Shown in pieces: positions 11,640-22,267 of a stretch of DNA of 64,000 bases. Within the stretch, counting starts at the first letter, position 1. Every line of letters begins with the position of its first letter. A program made the position numbers and the translations under genes. The notes beneath the pieces were generated by a model, which had not been told where the DNA came from, did no database searches, and worked only from the letters and a program-made list of their open reading frames with translations. Source of the DNA: Malaya genurostris (taxonomy: Eukaryota; Arthropoda; Insecta; Diptera; Culicidae). Location of the stretch: NCBI RefSeq assembly GCF_030247185.1, contig NC_080571.1:235692666-235756665 (forward strand), given 5' to 3'.

Positions 11640-12990
11640 AAAAAACCTAATCCCAAATGGGCGATGTCGGTACGGTCGCAGCTCGGCACCGCCAGCCAAG
11701 TGAGTTTCTGCACGTTTTGCCTCCTCGGCAAATTTGCCGTTAAATCGGTGCGACGGTGGCCAAGCCCTGCAGCAGAACTATCACCCGTCTCTATCTGCAG
11801 GCACAAAACCCGCACTACCCGATGTACAACGTACTGGCATTTCAGGTTCGGTACATTTTCTTTAATCTGCCCACTGCAACAACAACAAGTCGAATCGGAT
11901 TTTATTTCACTCCTAAATCCGGTTCGGTGCTCAGAGACAGTTTTCGCGATCCAGCTTGCGACGGTGCGGTGGCTGCACCCGGCGGACTGCTGATCCCTAC
12001 AATTGGTCGGCCCCGTACCGATTGACGCACGCAAACACAACTTCGCGACGAGTGGTGATTCACTTCAACCGAAACGGTTTCAATATGTGATAAATCGTGC
12101 TTTACGGTTTACAACGTCAACTGAAACGATCTTCAGCATCAGCACCAATAGCATCATTAATCTATTTTCTCTATTAACGGAAGATGTAATGCCAAGTTGG
12201 CTAGCTAGCATTTTTCGCAAAATATCACTTGTTTTCACATCAGCAGACAATTTTATTTTGCGCACAAATTCTAGAAACACTCGAATCTGGATCGTTTTAC
12301 CAACAACAATAACAAAACACAAAACTCAAAACGCACTCCGAACAGCCATCAGCCGGGAGAGCACAACATTAAGTTGTTTCCTGCTACCTTCACGGGTTCC
12401 CACACCGCACAACTTCACACGTCACGCGGCCGGACAGAGAGCAGGTTTCGCATCACAACACCAACAACGTCCGGCGTCGTTTCTAGGTAGCAGCAGCCCA
12501 AGAATACTTCCACGCACACACCACGATCCGAGCGCGATCGGACCACGATTCGTACTGACCTTTTTCGCACCGTTGCCGGCTACAATCGACGACGCAGCAC
12601 CAGGCAAAACCTTGCGACAGCGGAGAGTTCCAACCGTTACGGAGCACGGTCGGTCACTCATTGCGCGGCGGTGTTCGCTACGTCACGTCTGGCCGTTTGC
12701 AATTCACGTTGAGAGCAGTTTGCGATCCACTGGAACTTGGTTTGGCAAACCAATCGATGTAATAAGGAATTTTTACCCATCATTTCTCGGTAGGATCGTT
12801 GAAGAACCTGATCTTTCCCACCGAACTATGCGCCCGGCAGCATCAAATTACGGCCACAGAAAGGCGATCGCCAAAGAGCATCAAATGAAAGGAGAGCTCA
12901 GAGAATTTGCATACGGATTAACGATGCAGCTTCTGAGTCTGTCGACAATCCAGTGGCGAGCGATCGCAGGTTTTGATTGGTGAGTGTTCA
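11640..12990 (-). other. GC-rich block, candidate 5' UTR/promoter of a host gene
   Basis: This block is clearly richer in G and C than its neighbourhood and contains no repeat I recognise. On the minus strand it looks like an insect 5' UTR: short upstream ORFs (for example an ATG followed by TGA after 12 codons), runs such as 'gttgttgttg', and initiator plus DPE matches at about 12.56 kb. Open frames exist on both strands (for example 12003-12983 plus), but none resembles a known protein. I treat them as composition effects. Candidate donors such as CAA|GTGAGT (plus, 11697/11698) are unsupported. Confidence 0.35.
12524..12560 (-). promoter_or_regulatory. Candidate Inr/DPE core promoter (minus strand)
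   Basis: Read on the minus strand, TCAGTA (initiator-like, 5 of 6 consensus positions) places +1 A at 12556. GGATC falls at +28 to +32 (12529-12525) and matches the DPE consensus RGWYV at exactly the required spacing. The downstream sequence resembles an untranslated leader. Confidence 0.35.
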
Positions 12991-12999
12991 GCATTGTGA

Positions 13000-13362
13000 G
13001 AAGTGAGAAACTTTGCCGACTGGGGTGCGATAAGTGCGATAGAGTGAAAATAGATGGGCCTTGTGTTGGTTAGTTTTCTGTTCTCCCAGAACAAAACGTC
13101 AAACATGAAACCTGATATCACATTATGATATCGACATCAAATTGAAATCTTAAATTGGTTTCAGTTGAATGATTATTCGGTACCAACATGTGATTAGGGC
13201 ACATCGTACGATTGTTACAAAATATATTGCTCATTGCTCGGTTATAAAACTTGCATGTAGATAAGTGACAAAATCTCGTAGACGAAAACTCAATCTACAG
13301 AACTCTGTACAATATGGGTGAATTCAATTCATTGAACATATTGAGAAAAGTGTTTTCATAAT
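13000..13362. other. Non-coding, nothing recognised
   Basis: AT-rich spacer between the GC-rich block and the repeat cluster. I see no gene or clear repeat in it. Confidence 0.4.
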
Positions 13363-13440
13363 ATAGGGGACAGCGGGGCTAAACCAAACTTTTTTGGAAA
13401 TTTGAAAAAACATCCATTTTAAGGGTCTGGTAGGGTACAA
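13363..13440 (+). repeat. Left-end copy of repeat family G
   Basis: 'ataggggacagcggggctaa' followed by 'aaaaaacatccattttaagg' matches the left end of the copy at 22468, which reads 'aggggagaccggggctaaat' and 'aaaaaaaacatctattaagg'. This copy lacks the 1,059-bp insertion found there and so serves as the empty site. Confidence 0.65.
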
Positions 13441-13635
13441 AACTTTTGAAAAATCATTAATTTTTTTCTTTGTATTTCCTAATAGTTTATAACATTTCAA
13501 GAGTATTCTGTGAAATTTTCAAACCTATCGAAACAAAACTCTGGAAATTATTGGGCTTTATCTTTGCTTATCTTATACGCTTAGCTTCGATTGACTTGAA
13601 TATTTGACAAAACATTCTTGAAATCAATATTTATT

Positions 13636-13680
13636 TATGTTTTGTCTTAGACTCATCATCATCAGTGCAGAGCAGTTCAA
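13636..13680 (+). repeat. Fragment of the 53.9-kb palindromic MITE family
   Basis: 'catcagtgcagagcagttca' is shared with the terminal arms of the element at 53924-54189. Only about 45 bp is present. Confidence 0.5.
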
Positions 13681-13818
13681 TTTTTTTGCTTCAATTATAG
13701 AGGTTTTAACATTGAGGTCATTCGCCTCTTCGGACCAGAAAAGCTTTCTGACCCTATGTGCGGAGTTGGGGATCGAACCCAGGTGGACAGCTTGAGAGAC
13801 ATCGATTAACCCATCACA
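13681..13818 (-). repeat. tRNA-derived SINE, family A, copy 1
   Basis: On the minus strand it starts with the box-A-like region 'gtgatgggttaatcgatg', has a box B 'gggttcgatcc', and then the family body 'ggtccgaagaggcgaatgac'. It ends in an A-rich tail at about 13681. The same body occurs at 27321-27468 and 49837-49989. Confidence 0.8.
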
Positions 13819-14089
13819 TCGAAAAATTGCCTAATGATATTTTCAGATTTTCCAGCAAACGACAACTACTAAACTTGCATAGCAGAAAGATCCTACAAAA
13901 AGATAGTGTTAGTGATAAAACTTTTTTTCAAAACCGCCTCGAATACTTAACAACCCTTCTTAATCCACCTAGTGGTGTGATAATGCCTTTCTCTTCTTTC
14001 ATAACAGTCTCATGAAAATGTATTTCATAATTTTATTAAATAATTTCGGATACTAATTTCGAAACTAATTTTTTTTTTCAGTTTGGAAA

Positions 14090-14420
14090 ATTACATTTAC
14101 TTTTTTTTATTCAATAATATAATATAATATTAAGGCACACTGCTTAAGCTCTAAGATGCCAAGGGTATTTACTAATCTTAATTATCTTCTAACTTAAAAC
14201 TAGAGTAGTATCATTATGTAATATAGTATCTGGCGATCGGTAGTGGCCGGTAAATTGAATTTAGGATGAGATGATTCCAGATGGCGATGGTAATTTTCTA
14301 TGTTGGCCACATTCTTCGGTCCGTGAGGGTCCGCGGGAAACACCCCCAGGCTACGAAGGCCCGGCGGGTGGCCCGCATGCTGGTCATTGACTGGAGCGGT
14401 CTTCCGGTGATGGTGATGTT
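14090..14420 (-). mobile_element. Candidate 3' end of a retroelement
   Basis: Read on the minus strand, a GC-rich open stretch includes GHPPGLRSLGVFPADPHGPK and ENYHRHLESSHPKFNLPATT. It runs into an AT-rich tail with AATAAA and then a run of A at about 14100. A protein remnant followed by a poly(A) signal and poly(A) suggests a 3'-truncated retrotransposon copy or a processed insertion. I cannot name the family, and no reverse transcriptase or integrase motif is present. Confidence 0.35.
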
Positions 14421-14589
14421 ACTTCGAAACTAATTGATTCAGATTGATTCGAGTAGTTCACAAAAGCATGTTTCAGTGTTTATGTCACACAGTCAGCATC
14501 ATTTTTCCAAATTAGTGCTTGACATTTGCGTTGCCTATTTGTAATCAGTGATGCTAATCTAAAAAGCCTTCTTAGTCCACTTAGTGGAA

Positions 14590-14925
14590 TTTTCATATCT
14601 CTTGAAAAATCACCATAGGGGGGACATGAAATTTTCGAAATCGAAAAAAAATTTCTGATGCCAAAAGGCTTAGAATTGCATGAAACGTCGAGATTTAGTG
14701 TCATCTCGAAAAAAAAATTTTTTGAAAAAGTCGACTTTTTGGGACATAGAAAAAATATGAAAATTTTTCTAAGTCCCAGAAAGTTGATTTTTTCAAAAAA
14801 AATTTTTTTTTGAGATGACACTAAATTTCGATGTTTCATGCAGTTTTAAGAGTTTCGGCATCAAAAAAAATTTTCGATTTTGGAAATTTCATGTACTCCC
14901 CCCTATGGTGCTTTTTCAAGATCGA
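14590..14925. repeat. Near-perfect palindrome, arms of about 160 bp
   Basis: The left arm runs from 'caccatagggggga' through 'tttagtgtcatctcgaaaaa'. It is repeated in inverse as 'tttttgagatgacactaaat' through 'tcccccctatggtgc', with the centre near 14757. An RNA copy would fold into one long hairpin. Confidence 0.85.
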
Positions 14926-15418
14926 AAATTGTCAAACCTTTACCACCGGGCAGCACCCCTTAAGCATGTCTGATTTAGGTAAAATTTTGCATGGAGGCTT
15001 TTTTCGAGGTGCTTAAACTTTTGAGCACTAGAACTTAACGAAAATAGAGGTGATCCCAAAATTTTGGCACCCTTCTATATATAAGAGCGGTAAAAATAAT
15101 CGTGTTTTGTCGGTTACGTCACTTATGCCATCATATATCTGGAACCAAAAGTCACAGCCATTTGATCTTCGAACTTGATCAATGGCCCGATAGTAGCTTT
15201 CAAACGAGCCCAAGTTTGTTAAAATCGGATCAACCATCTCTGAGAAAATTGAGCGTGTTCAAATACAACGCTTTTTGTCGGTTACGTCACATATACAATC
15301 ATATCTCCGGAACCAAAAGTCACAGCCATTTTATCTTCGAACTTGATCAATGGCCCGACAGTAGCTTTCAAACGAGCCCAAGTTTGTTAAAATCGGTTGA
15401 GCCATCTCTGAGAAAAAG

Positions 15419-15422
15419 TGCA

Positions 15423-15490
<68 letters not shown>
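15419..15490. repeat. (CA)n microsatellite
   Basis: About 70 bases of almost pure CA dinucleotide. The first part is interrupted once or twice by 'cata'. It sits at the same position inside the repeat unit where shorter CA runs occur in other copies (for example near 21440). Confidence 0.95.
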
Positions 15491-15494
<4 letters not shown>

Positions 15495-15614
15495 GACATT
15501 TTCCGATCTAGACGAACTGAGTCGAATGGTATATAACACTATGGGTCTCCGAGGCTCCGTTCGAAAGTCGGTTTTCCAGCAGTTCTAATACCTTTCTATA
15601 GAGAAAGGCAAAAA

Positions 15615-16290
15615 CCTTTCTTAGTCCACAAAAGGCTTAGGATTGCATGAAATGTCGAGATTTAGTGTAATCTCGAGAAAAAATTTTTTTGAAAAAATCG
15701 ACTTTTTGGTACTTTGAGAAAATAACAAAATTAATCTCGATGTTTCATGCAGTTTTGAAACTTTTGGCATCAAAAAAGTTTTCGATTTTGGAAATTTCAT
15801 GTACTCCCCCCTTTGGCGCTTTTTCAAGATTGAAAATTTTCAAAACTTTACCGCCAAGCAGCACCCTTTACGCATGTCCGATTTAGCTCAAATTTTGCAT
15901 GTGGACTTTTTTCGAGGTGATTAAACTTTTGAGCACTAGAGCTTTACGAAAATAGAGGTGAAATGAGAAAGGCCCAAAATTTTGGCACCCTTATATATAA
16001 GAGCGGTAAAAATCAACGTGTTTTGTCGGTTACGTTACTTATACCATTATATCTCTGGAACCAAAAGTCACAGCCATTTGGTCTTCGAACTGGACCTATG
16101 GTCCGATAGTAGCTTTAAAATGAGCCTAATTTTATTAAAATCGGTTCAACCATCTCCGAGAATCTTGCGCGGTAAAAAAACAACACGTTTTGTCAGTTAC
16201 GTCACTTTTACCATCATATCTCCGGAACCAAAAGTCACAACCATTTGATCTTCGAACTTGATCAATGGCCTAACAATAGCTAATTAAGTT
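15615..16290 (+). repeat. Composite culicid repeat, unit 2 (truncated)
   Basis: It repeats the order of unit 1: 'cctttcttagtccacaaaag', 'tttagtgtaatctcgagaaa', 'gtactcccccctttggcgc', 'ccaaaattttggcaccctta', and two 'ccggaaccaaaagtcac' modules. It breaks off at about 16285. The palindrome is less complete here because the central part is deleted. Together with unit 1 it forms a direct tandem pair. Confidence 0.7.
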
Positions 16291-16720
16291 TCAGATTAGT
16301 ATTATACTGCTACAAAAATCCGATGAGATGCCGCCATAATCATTATCATTGATATACATGAAAATGCAATTCTACAGTCATTTTGAATACGGCGGTTCAG
16401 TGACGACCATAACAATTATTTTTCATGAGCAAGAGATGTTCTCTTCTCGATTGTTGATGTACACTTGGACCAACCAAAGATCTAATTCTAATTGGCTAAT
16501 GGGATATCCAAATTTATTCAAATGTACAAGTGCGTAGATATTTGTACGTAGAACACTGCACTGATATCGCACGTTTTGACGTAGGACTACTGTTTGAATT
16601 CTGTATGGGATTGCGAATTCAAAATACGAAAAAAAGTGTAAACAATGGTCAGGTTACATCGATTCGAATAGATAAAACTATATTTTTAAGATAGTTGGTG
16701 GTCGAAACTTTAATAAATAA
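16291..16720. other. Non-coding, nothing recognised
   Basis: No gene, repeat or RNA feature that I can support in this stretch. Confidence 0.4.
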
Positions 16721-16727
16721 CGAAAAG

Positions 16728-16908
16728 CAAAGTCTTGGCATTACATTCCTTTTGTGGAATTTGGCCTTTCTGTTTAAACAGACTTCGCAGCCGATTCATC
16801 TAGCGTACAGAATCATTGCATGGCTAGTACTATGGATCCTACTGACGCTAAGAATCCTTCCAGGTCAGGGCTCGAACATAAGACAACTGGCTTGTAAGAC
16901 GAACAATG
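16728..16908 (-). repeat. tRNA-derived SINE, family B, copy 1
   Basis: On the minus strand, 'cttacaagccagttgtct' and 'gttcgagccctgacctggaa' give the tRNA-like head. The body follows with 'ggattcttagcgtcagtagg' and ends with 'aatgccaagactttgctttt'. The extreme 5' head is diverged. It is related to copies at 17211-17402 and 39539-39748. Confidence 0.75.
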
Positions 16909-17210
16909 TATAATTTTCCATGTTTACCTTGCCGTACTCATAGCTCACTCTAACAGAGGCGACAATCTCGTTTACATTAAATCTCTTTGCCTTTCGCATA
17001 GAGTGGGCGCGACTATTTAAGCTGAACCTCTTACCACAATCGAAATTATTATTGAATCGACTTGCATTCTGTGCGGTCCGTTTGTCGTTTGGCGGAGCTC
17101 TGCTGATTTTTCCCATTCAAGATGCTGAACGACCTCGATCATCGAGAGCTGGATGATTTTTATTAGCGGTGACATTATGCATCCAAGTTGAACCGACTCC
17201 GTACAAAGCA

Positions 17211-17402
17211 AAGCAAAGTCTTGGCATTACATTGGAATTTGGCCTTTCTGTTTCAACAGACTTCGCAGCCGATTCTTAGTGTTCAGAACCATTGCATGGC
17301 TAGTACTACGATATTACTGACACTAAGAATCCTTCCAGGTCGGGGTTCAAACATACGACAACTGGCTTGTAAGACCAGCGCCCTCTGCATTGAACCGCCA
17401 AC
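17211..17402 (-). repeat. tRNA-derived SINE, family B, copy 2
   Basis: Same body as copy 1, in the same orientation and about 480 bp away. The tRNA-like head is more complete: on the minus strand 'ggcggttcaatgcagagggc', then 'gctggtcttacaagccagtt' with a TAC in the anticodon position. The two neighbouring copies could be a segmental duplication or independent insertions. Confidence 0.75.
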
Positions 17403-17705
17403 TCTTGTCGTACAAGGACTCGTACAAAAAGTGTTTCGTATTTAATTAAATTATATTGACATAACACCTCTCATTATCAACAAAAACAAACTAACGGTAC
17501 TTTTTAGGGAATTCAAAATTCTGAAAAAATATCGAAAGTACATTTCAACGTGATAATAATAAGAATATGAGGAGCATAAAAGATGGCTGCTTTCTAAATG
17601 TTCAAAACAAAAAGTTACAGTGATTTTGACTATAGTTGAGTAGTCCTACATCAACAGTTCGAACAACCCAAAGGACTATTTCTTGTAGTGTTTCATGCGA
17701 TGTAC

Positions 17706-18535
17706 ATCAGGGTGCCAATATTTTGGGGTCATTTCTAGTTTCGTTAAGCGGTAGTGCTCAAAAGATAAAGCACCTAAAAAATCCCTATGCAAAACTTGAG
17801 TTAAATCGTATATGCCCGGCGGTTAAGATTTGAAAATTTTCGATCTTGACAAATAACTTTTACTTTTTTTAATACCAAATGTCGCCGAATTGTCTAAAAC
17901 GTCGAGATCTAGTGTCATCTCGAAAAAAATCGACTTGACTGAAATTTCCGAGATCGTAAATTTAATATCTTAAAATTGCCTTAAACGTTGAGATAACACT
18001 AGATCTCGATATTTTATGCAATTCTAAGACATTTGGAATCCAAAAAAAATGTTCGATTTCGGAGTTCCAAATTTCAAAAAAAAAAATTTGGAGTAGTCAA
18101 TAGATCTCGAAATTTAAGAAAATTCTAAGCCATTTGCCGTAAATAAAAATATCTCGATTTCAGAAATCTTAAGTTTCACTGTCGAATTTTTTCAACTATC
18201 GCCAAGATGACACTAGATATTGATGTTTCATGCAATTCTATTATGTTTGGCATTCTAGTTAAAAAAAATTCTAGAGTTTGAAAAAATGATATTTTGAATC
18301 TCGATATCGGAATTTTTTTTAATTTTAGATCTCGTAGTATTAAATCCTAAGACATTTAGCATAAAAAAAATGTTCGTTTCGGCTATCACAAAATTTTTCC
18401 ACGTTCTAGGGTCGATATAAAAAACAACTTTTTTAATTTCAAATCTCGAAGTTTCAGACAATTCTAAGACATATGGCATTAAATTTTTTTTCGGAAACTT
18501 TATGCATCCCCTCCTATGGTTTCATGACAGCTATA
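17706..18535 (-). repeat. Inverted, expanded copy of the composite repeat
   Basis: Read on the plus strand it starts 'agggtgccaatattttgggg', the reverse complement of the 'ccaaaattttggcaccc' module. It ends with 'cccctcctatgg', matching the palindrome arm. In between, a 'tttcatgcaattctaagaca'-type module recurs four or five times, so the hairpin-forming part has been amplified and scrambled. Confidence 0.55.
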
Positions 18536-18539
18536 ATTC

Positions 18540-20400
18540 CTCTTTCTAAAAGTAATATAATTGTTTTAGGGTCGTTTTGAACCTTTTTGTGATTTCCGAG
18601 TTCCTGGAATCTCCAACATTTATGTGATTTCTGAGTTCCTGGAAAATCCTACCAGAAAATGTTCTTTCTCGACTGAGTCCAATAATGAAAATGATGAAGA
18701 TGTCAAACGTCGCAAACGTTTGCTGTAATGGAGATGCACTGGTATCTAATGATCACGGAATGAGGCGAAACGTGGTAACTAAGTTGTGGTCTAGAACCAC
18801 ACAGCTTTCATAAAACCTTTTGCAGTTTAGCAAGAACAACTCATCAAAAATAAAATAACTAGAGCGAGAATTAAACAATTAAACATTGTTAATTCAATTT
18901 TCTCACGAAACTACGTTCGTGTCAATGTGTGATTTTAAGTATATTTATGATATATTTGTAGTGGTCTATAGGATTTATTACTTTTTAGGTAATTTGCATT
19001 AATGAAATCCGCCATTTTGATGATCTACCGTTGCATTTATTTACATCAAATAAATTTCTGAACACAAACAAAAGAAGGAAATACAATTGACTTTTACGCT
19101 TCACTTTCAGAACGCTTGCACTAGTTTTGTCGCAACGTAGCTGATTTATATCGAAAAATTACTTAATTTATTTAATTTATCATTTATTTATACCAGGTTT
19201 TAACCATATAGCGGTCTTTCGCCGGGTTATATCAAAAAATACATTTCGAAGCAGGTTTAACTCAGTGGTATGCTGATTCTTCATTTTGATTTATAAACCT
19301 TATGAAGAACTGTTTACTAGGAAGCAAAATGATCTTATAATGGTTTTCAGAAAACTTTGGTAGAGTTTACAGTTTCAATTCGAGATATGATGTACCACTC
19401 AAGAGAGCTACAAGTATTTACTAAAATTGAAAATGTTTCTTGAGATAACCTTACAGAAAAATGAAATAATGTGTGTTCGTCTTCTTGGTGTTTGTTAAAA
19501 AAATGATGGGGGCGACTATTTTTGAGTTCGCCTCGGGCGCCAGAAATGCTCACTATGGCTCTGCTTCACCCTAATGCAAAACTCGGCAGTTCAATTCGAA
19601 CCGCTAAGCAGACGTAAAGTTAACGGTATTTGCGAAACACTTTCTTAATTGCGGCTTAATTCTTGAAATGTTTTATTACAAAACAAATACAAAAAAGCCA
19701 AAAAATGACTCTTCGAACCCCTAGAAAAATAAATTGATTCCTTTGATAAACAATACAATAAACAATAATCTTTGAACGCGAAAGCAGGTTTTGAAAGTCC
19801 GTGTCCATCGACATTCGAAAACTAGTTCACTATTATTTTTCAAAAATTTTCATACACTTTCTACATATGAAATACCTAACGTGTTCCTTTTCTTTTTTTT
19901 TACTTTTAAGAAGTTTTACAGCTACAAAATGACGGAGTTTTTGTGAAAAATCGTAGTTTTGACTTTAAACAACAACAATTCAAAAAAAATTAAAAAATAA
20001 TCAAACAGAAACGTTGGGGTTCAGAAAAACATCTACACTTTTAGAAAAAAATGAAATTTACGCTTGACGTAAATTCAAGCATGCCTTAATTTCTTCGGTG
20101 ATGACACAATATTACATCTACTCACATGTAAAAATAAATTTTGCGTCAGTATCGATGCATGCTTCAGCTAAATTAACAGTGAAGTTAATTATATGACTTA
20201 TTTTTACATGCTTTGAATTGTGACTGTAAGTAAATCGCGACGCTGCTTTTATGTGCATCTGTTAAGATGTAAATTATTCTAAGTGAGTACTTTAACTATG
20301 CTGCTTTGATTTGTTGCTTTCTGATTAGTATGCGCTGAGATACAGTGGACACCGCAAATCATTCATGAATGATGAATGTATTATGGAAATCATTTGCCTA
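18540..20400. other. Non-coding, nothing recognised
   Basis: No gene seen. A short fragment at about 19572-19625 ('gcaaaactcggcagttcaat') matches the arm of the MITE at 53.9 kb. A 'ggttttaac' and 'gccgggttatatc' pair at 19195-19235 resembles sequence at 61195-61275, so it may be an unrecognised repeat. Confidence 0.4.
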
Positions 20401-20473
20401 ATTTAGAAATCTGAAATTGAACTAAAGCTCTGGAAAAAATTGCAAAAATAGTGTTTTATTTCATCCGTTAGAC

Positions 20474-20780
20474 CAGGGGTTCCCAAAGTGGTCGATATAG
20501 ACCCCTTGGGGTCGATGTCCTTTTTGCGGGGGTCAACGTAAACGGGTGGTCGACTAGGTCTAGAAATCGACCCCAGATTGTTTGACATAAGTTGTTATTT
20601 GAAATATTTACGCTAAAACAGTTGTGTTTGTTTGACCATCCGCAGAATTTGGTAAGTATATTACATCAAAAATAAAAAAGCAAGAAATTGAATTTTCAAA
20701 GAAATTTGTTGATGGGGGTCTGAGGTCTAAGTTAATTTTAGTAAAATGGGTCATGACTCAAAATAGTTTGAGAACCCCTG
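20474..20780. mobile_element. hAT-type MITE, 307 bp, with 8-bp target duplication
   Basis: The termini 'caggggttcccaaagt' and 'agtttgagaacccctg' are inverted repeats typical of hAT elements. The 8-bp direct repeat 'cgttagac' flanks both sides exactly (20466-20473 and 20781-20788). There is no open frame of note, so it is non-autonomous. It interrupts a copy of repeat family G. The perfect target duplication suggests a relatively young insertion. Confidence 0.92.
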
Positions 20781-20789
20781 CGTTAGACC

Positions 20790-21215
20790 CTACCTCCCCT
20801 TAACAAGGTTTTTACACAAGTTATCTCTACCGTTGTGTAGATTCAATCTTAAGCTGCAATTCTCAATTTATGATTTGGAAAAATATACATTAGTTCTCGT
20901 TCCAAGTCGCGCATAAGTGACCAACCCTAGGTCCCATATCTATGAAACCGCGGAGCTAAATCGGACTCGGCACATTAGACTATAAAGCTTCTCACAAAAA
21001 TGAATACCCTGGGTGCGAATCCCGATATGCCTTAATTTCAACCTTTCGTGAGGCTGACGTCTCAACTTTCAGCAAACTGACGTCTGTCTGTCACATGAAA
21101 GCCCGGTTTTAAAAGTCAATCGAAGGATCGAAACAATTGCAGGCATATAATATATTTATGCTGTCGGGTTTAACCCCGTGCCCGGCCTAGTCCCGGTTTC
21201 TCCTAGTAATTTTTT
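20790..21215 (+). repeat. Repeat family G, right portion
   Basis: 'aagttatctctaccg' and, further on, 'aaaagtcaatcgaaggatcg', 'gctgtcgggtttaacc' and 'ggcctagtcccggtttctcc' parallel the sequence at 24305-24475 in order. Intervening sequence is diverged. The hAT MITE lies inside this copy. Confidence 0.5.
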
Positions 21216-21407
21216 GAGTGCCGGATAGAGAGAGGGAGAAGGAATGTTTATCTTGAACCCCTAAGCTCCTCTGTATACACACTAATCACATGTTGGTACC
21301 GATTTATCAACCGATATAAAATGATGTTTTCTTAATTTTGTTGTATTTGTTAAAAATGTTATCAAATGTAAACTTCAATGACATAAAAACAAATAAGAAA
21401 AATGTGG

Positions 21408-21572
21408 AAGGCCATCTCTGAGAAAAACGGTGCACATACATACACACACAGACATTTTTCGATTTCGTCGAGCTGAGTCGATTGTTATATAACACTATGG
21501 GTCTCCGAGGCTCCGTTCGATAGTCGGTTTTCCAGCTATTATAATACATTTCTCCAGAGAAAGACAAAAATT
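21408..21572 (+). repeat. Terminal module of the composite culicid repeat
   Basis: 'ggccatctctgagaaaaac', a short CA stretch, 'gagctgagtcgattgttata', 'gtctccgaggctccgttcga' and 'agagaaag' match the end of unit 1 at 15400-15614. Only the last 165 bp or so of the family is present. Confidence 0.75.
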
Positions 21573-21587
21573 TCTAGTGAATAAATT

Positions 21588-21775
21588 GGCGTAGCGATAA
21601 CCTGCGTTCCTGTTACTTCTGCGTACGATATTCAAGCTAAATTGGGTAATATTTTTTAATCAGTTACATAACATACCTTGTGATTGGTTTTTAATTATTG
21701 ATTTTTATTATCATTACAACTATTAATAATCACAGCACTTGCTGCTTTCTTTATTGCTGAAAAAAATTTCAATAC
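21588..21775 (-). repeat. Dispersed repeat, copy 2 (inverse of 8360-8655)
   Basis: On the minus strand it contains 'agcagcaagtgctgtgatta', 'acccaatttagcttgaatat' and 'caggttatcgctacgccaat', parallel to copy 1 over its whole length. Confidence 0.65.
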
Positions 21776-22207
21776 ATCACCACTATTGATCCACTCATCA
21801 ACCACCAGATTCAGTTTTTGTACAACAGCTAATTTATTCATTATGTATTCGGCTATAAAAACTCATTTCCCAAAAATTTTCTGTTCGAGAATCATTTTCG
21901 ATATATACAGACTTCCGGCACTGCTCATCATAAGTTTGACCCAGAAGACGTTAAAAAGCAAAATATGTCAAATTTTAACCAATACATTCAATTTACTCAT
22001 CATTTACTACCGGTACGATCAATAGGCACGTATTCATAAAGAATGTCTTCAAAAGCGTATACTTCCACTTCTAGGGTCATATAATGGTCGTACCGCTTTT
22101 TAGGCTGGATTTAGCCTCAAGCCATTAAACGAAAGATGCTTTGAAGTGATACAAGGCTAATGAGGCTCACACAATAAAATGATGGTCCAAACGTTGTGCA
22201 AGACCTT

Positions 22208-22267
22208 ACATATTTTCTGGTGATGCAATTTGAGTCCACATATTTTCTGGTGATGCAATTTGAGTCC
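22208..22267. repeat. 30-bp tandem duplication
   Basis: Two adjacent, essentially identical 30-bp units begin 'acatattttctggtgatgca' at about 22208 and 22238. Confidence 0.9.

Larger units (their letters stand above)
14561..15614 (+). repeat. Composite culicid repeat, unit 1
   Basis: It starts with 'ccttcttagtccacttagtg' and ends with 'tttctatagagaaaggcaaa'. Its modules in order are a near-palindrome (14590-14925), a 'gcatgtctgatttagg' module, 'ccaaaattttggcaccc', two copies of the 'ggaaccaaaagtcacagcca' module (about 15120 and 15310), the CA microsatellite, and a terminal 'cgaggctccgttcgaaagtc' module. Unit 2 follows directly. This class of sequence is very common in mosquito genomes. It has no coding capacity. 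Confidence 0.7.

Noticed and set aside
11421..11993. 190-codon open frame, plus strand
   Set aside because: Composition effect of the same GC-rich block. The peptide looks random and has no family resemblance.
12003..12983. The longest open frame in the window (326 codons, plus strand)
   Set aside because: No recognisable domain. It lies in a GC-rich block open on both strands, with UTR-like features on the opposite strand.
20640..20665. GTAAGT donor-like site
   Set aside because: Lies inside the 307-bp hAT MITE, so it is unlikely to be a host splice site.
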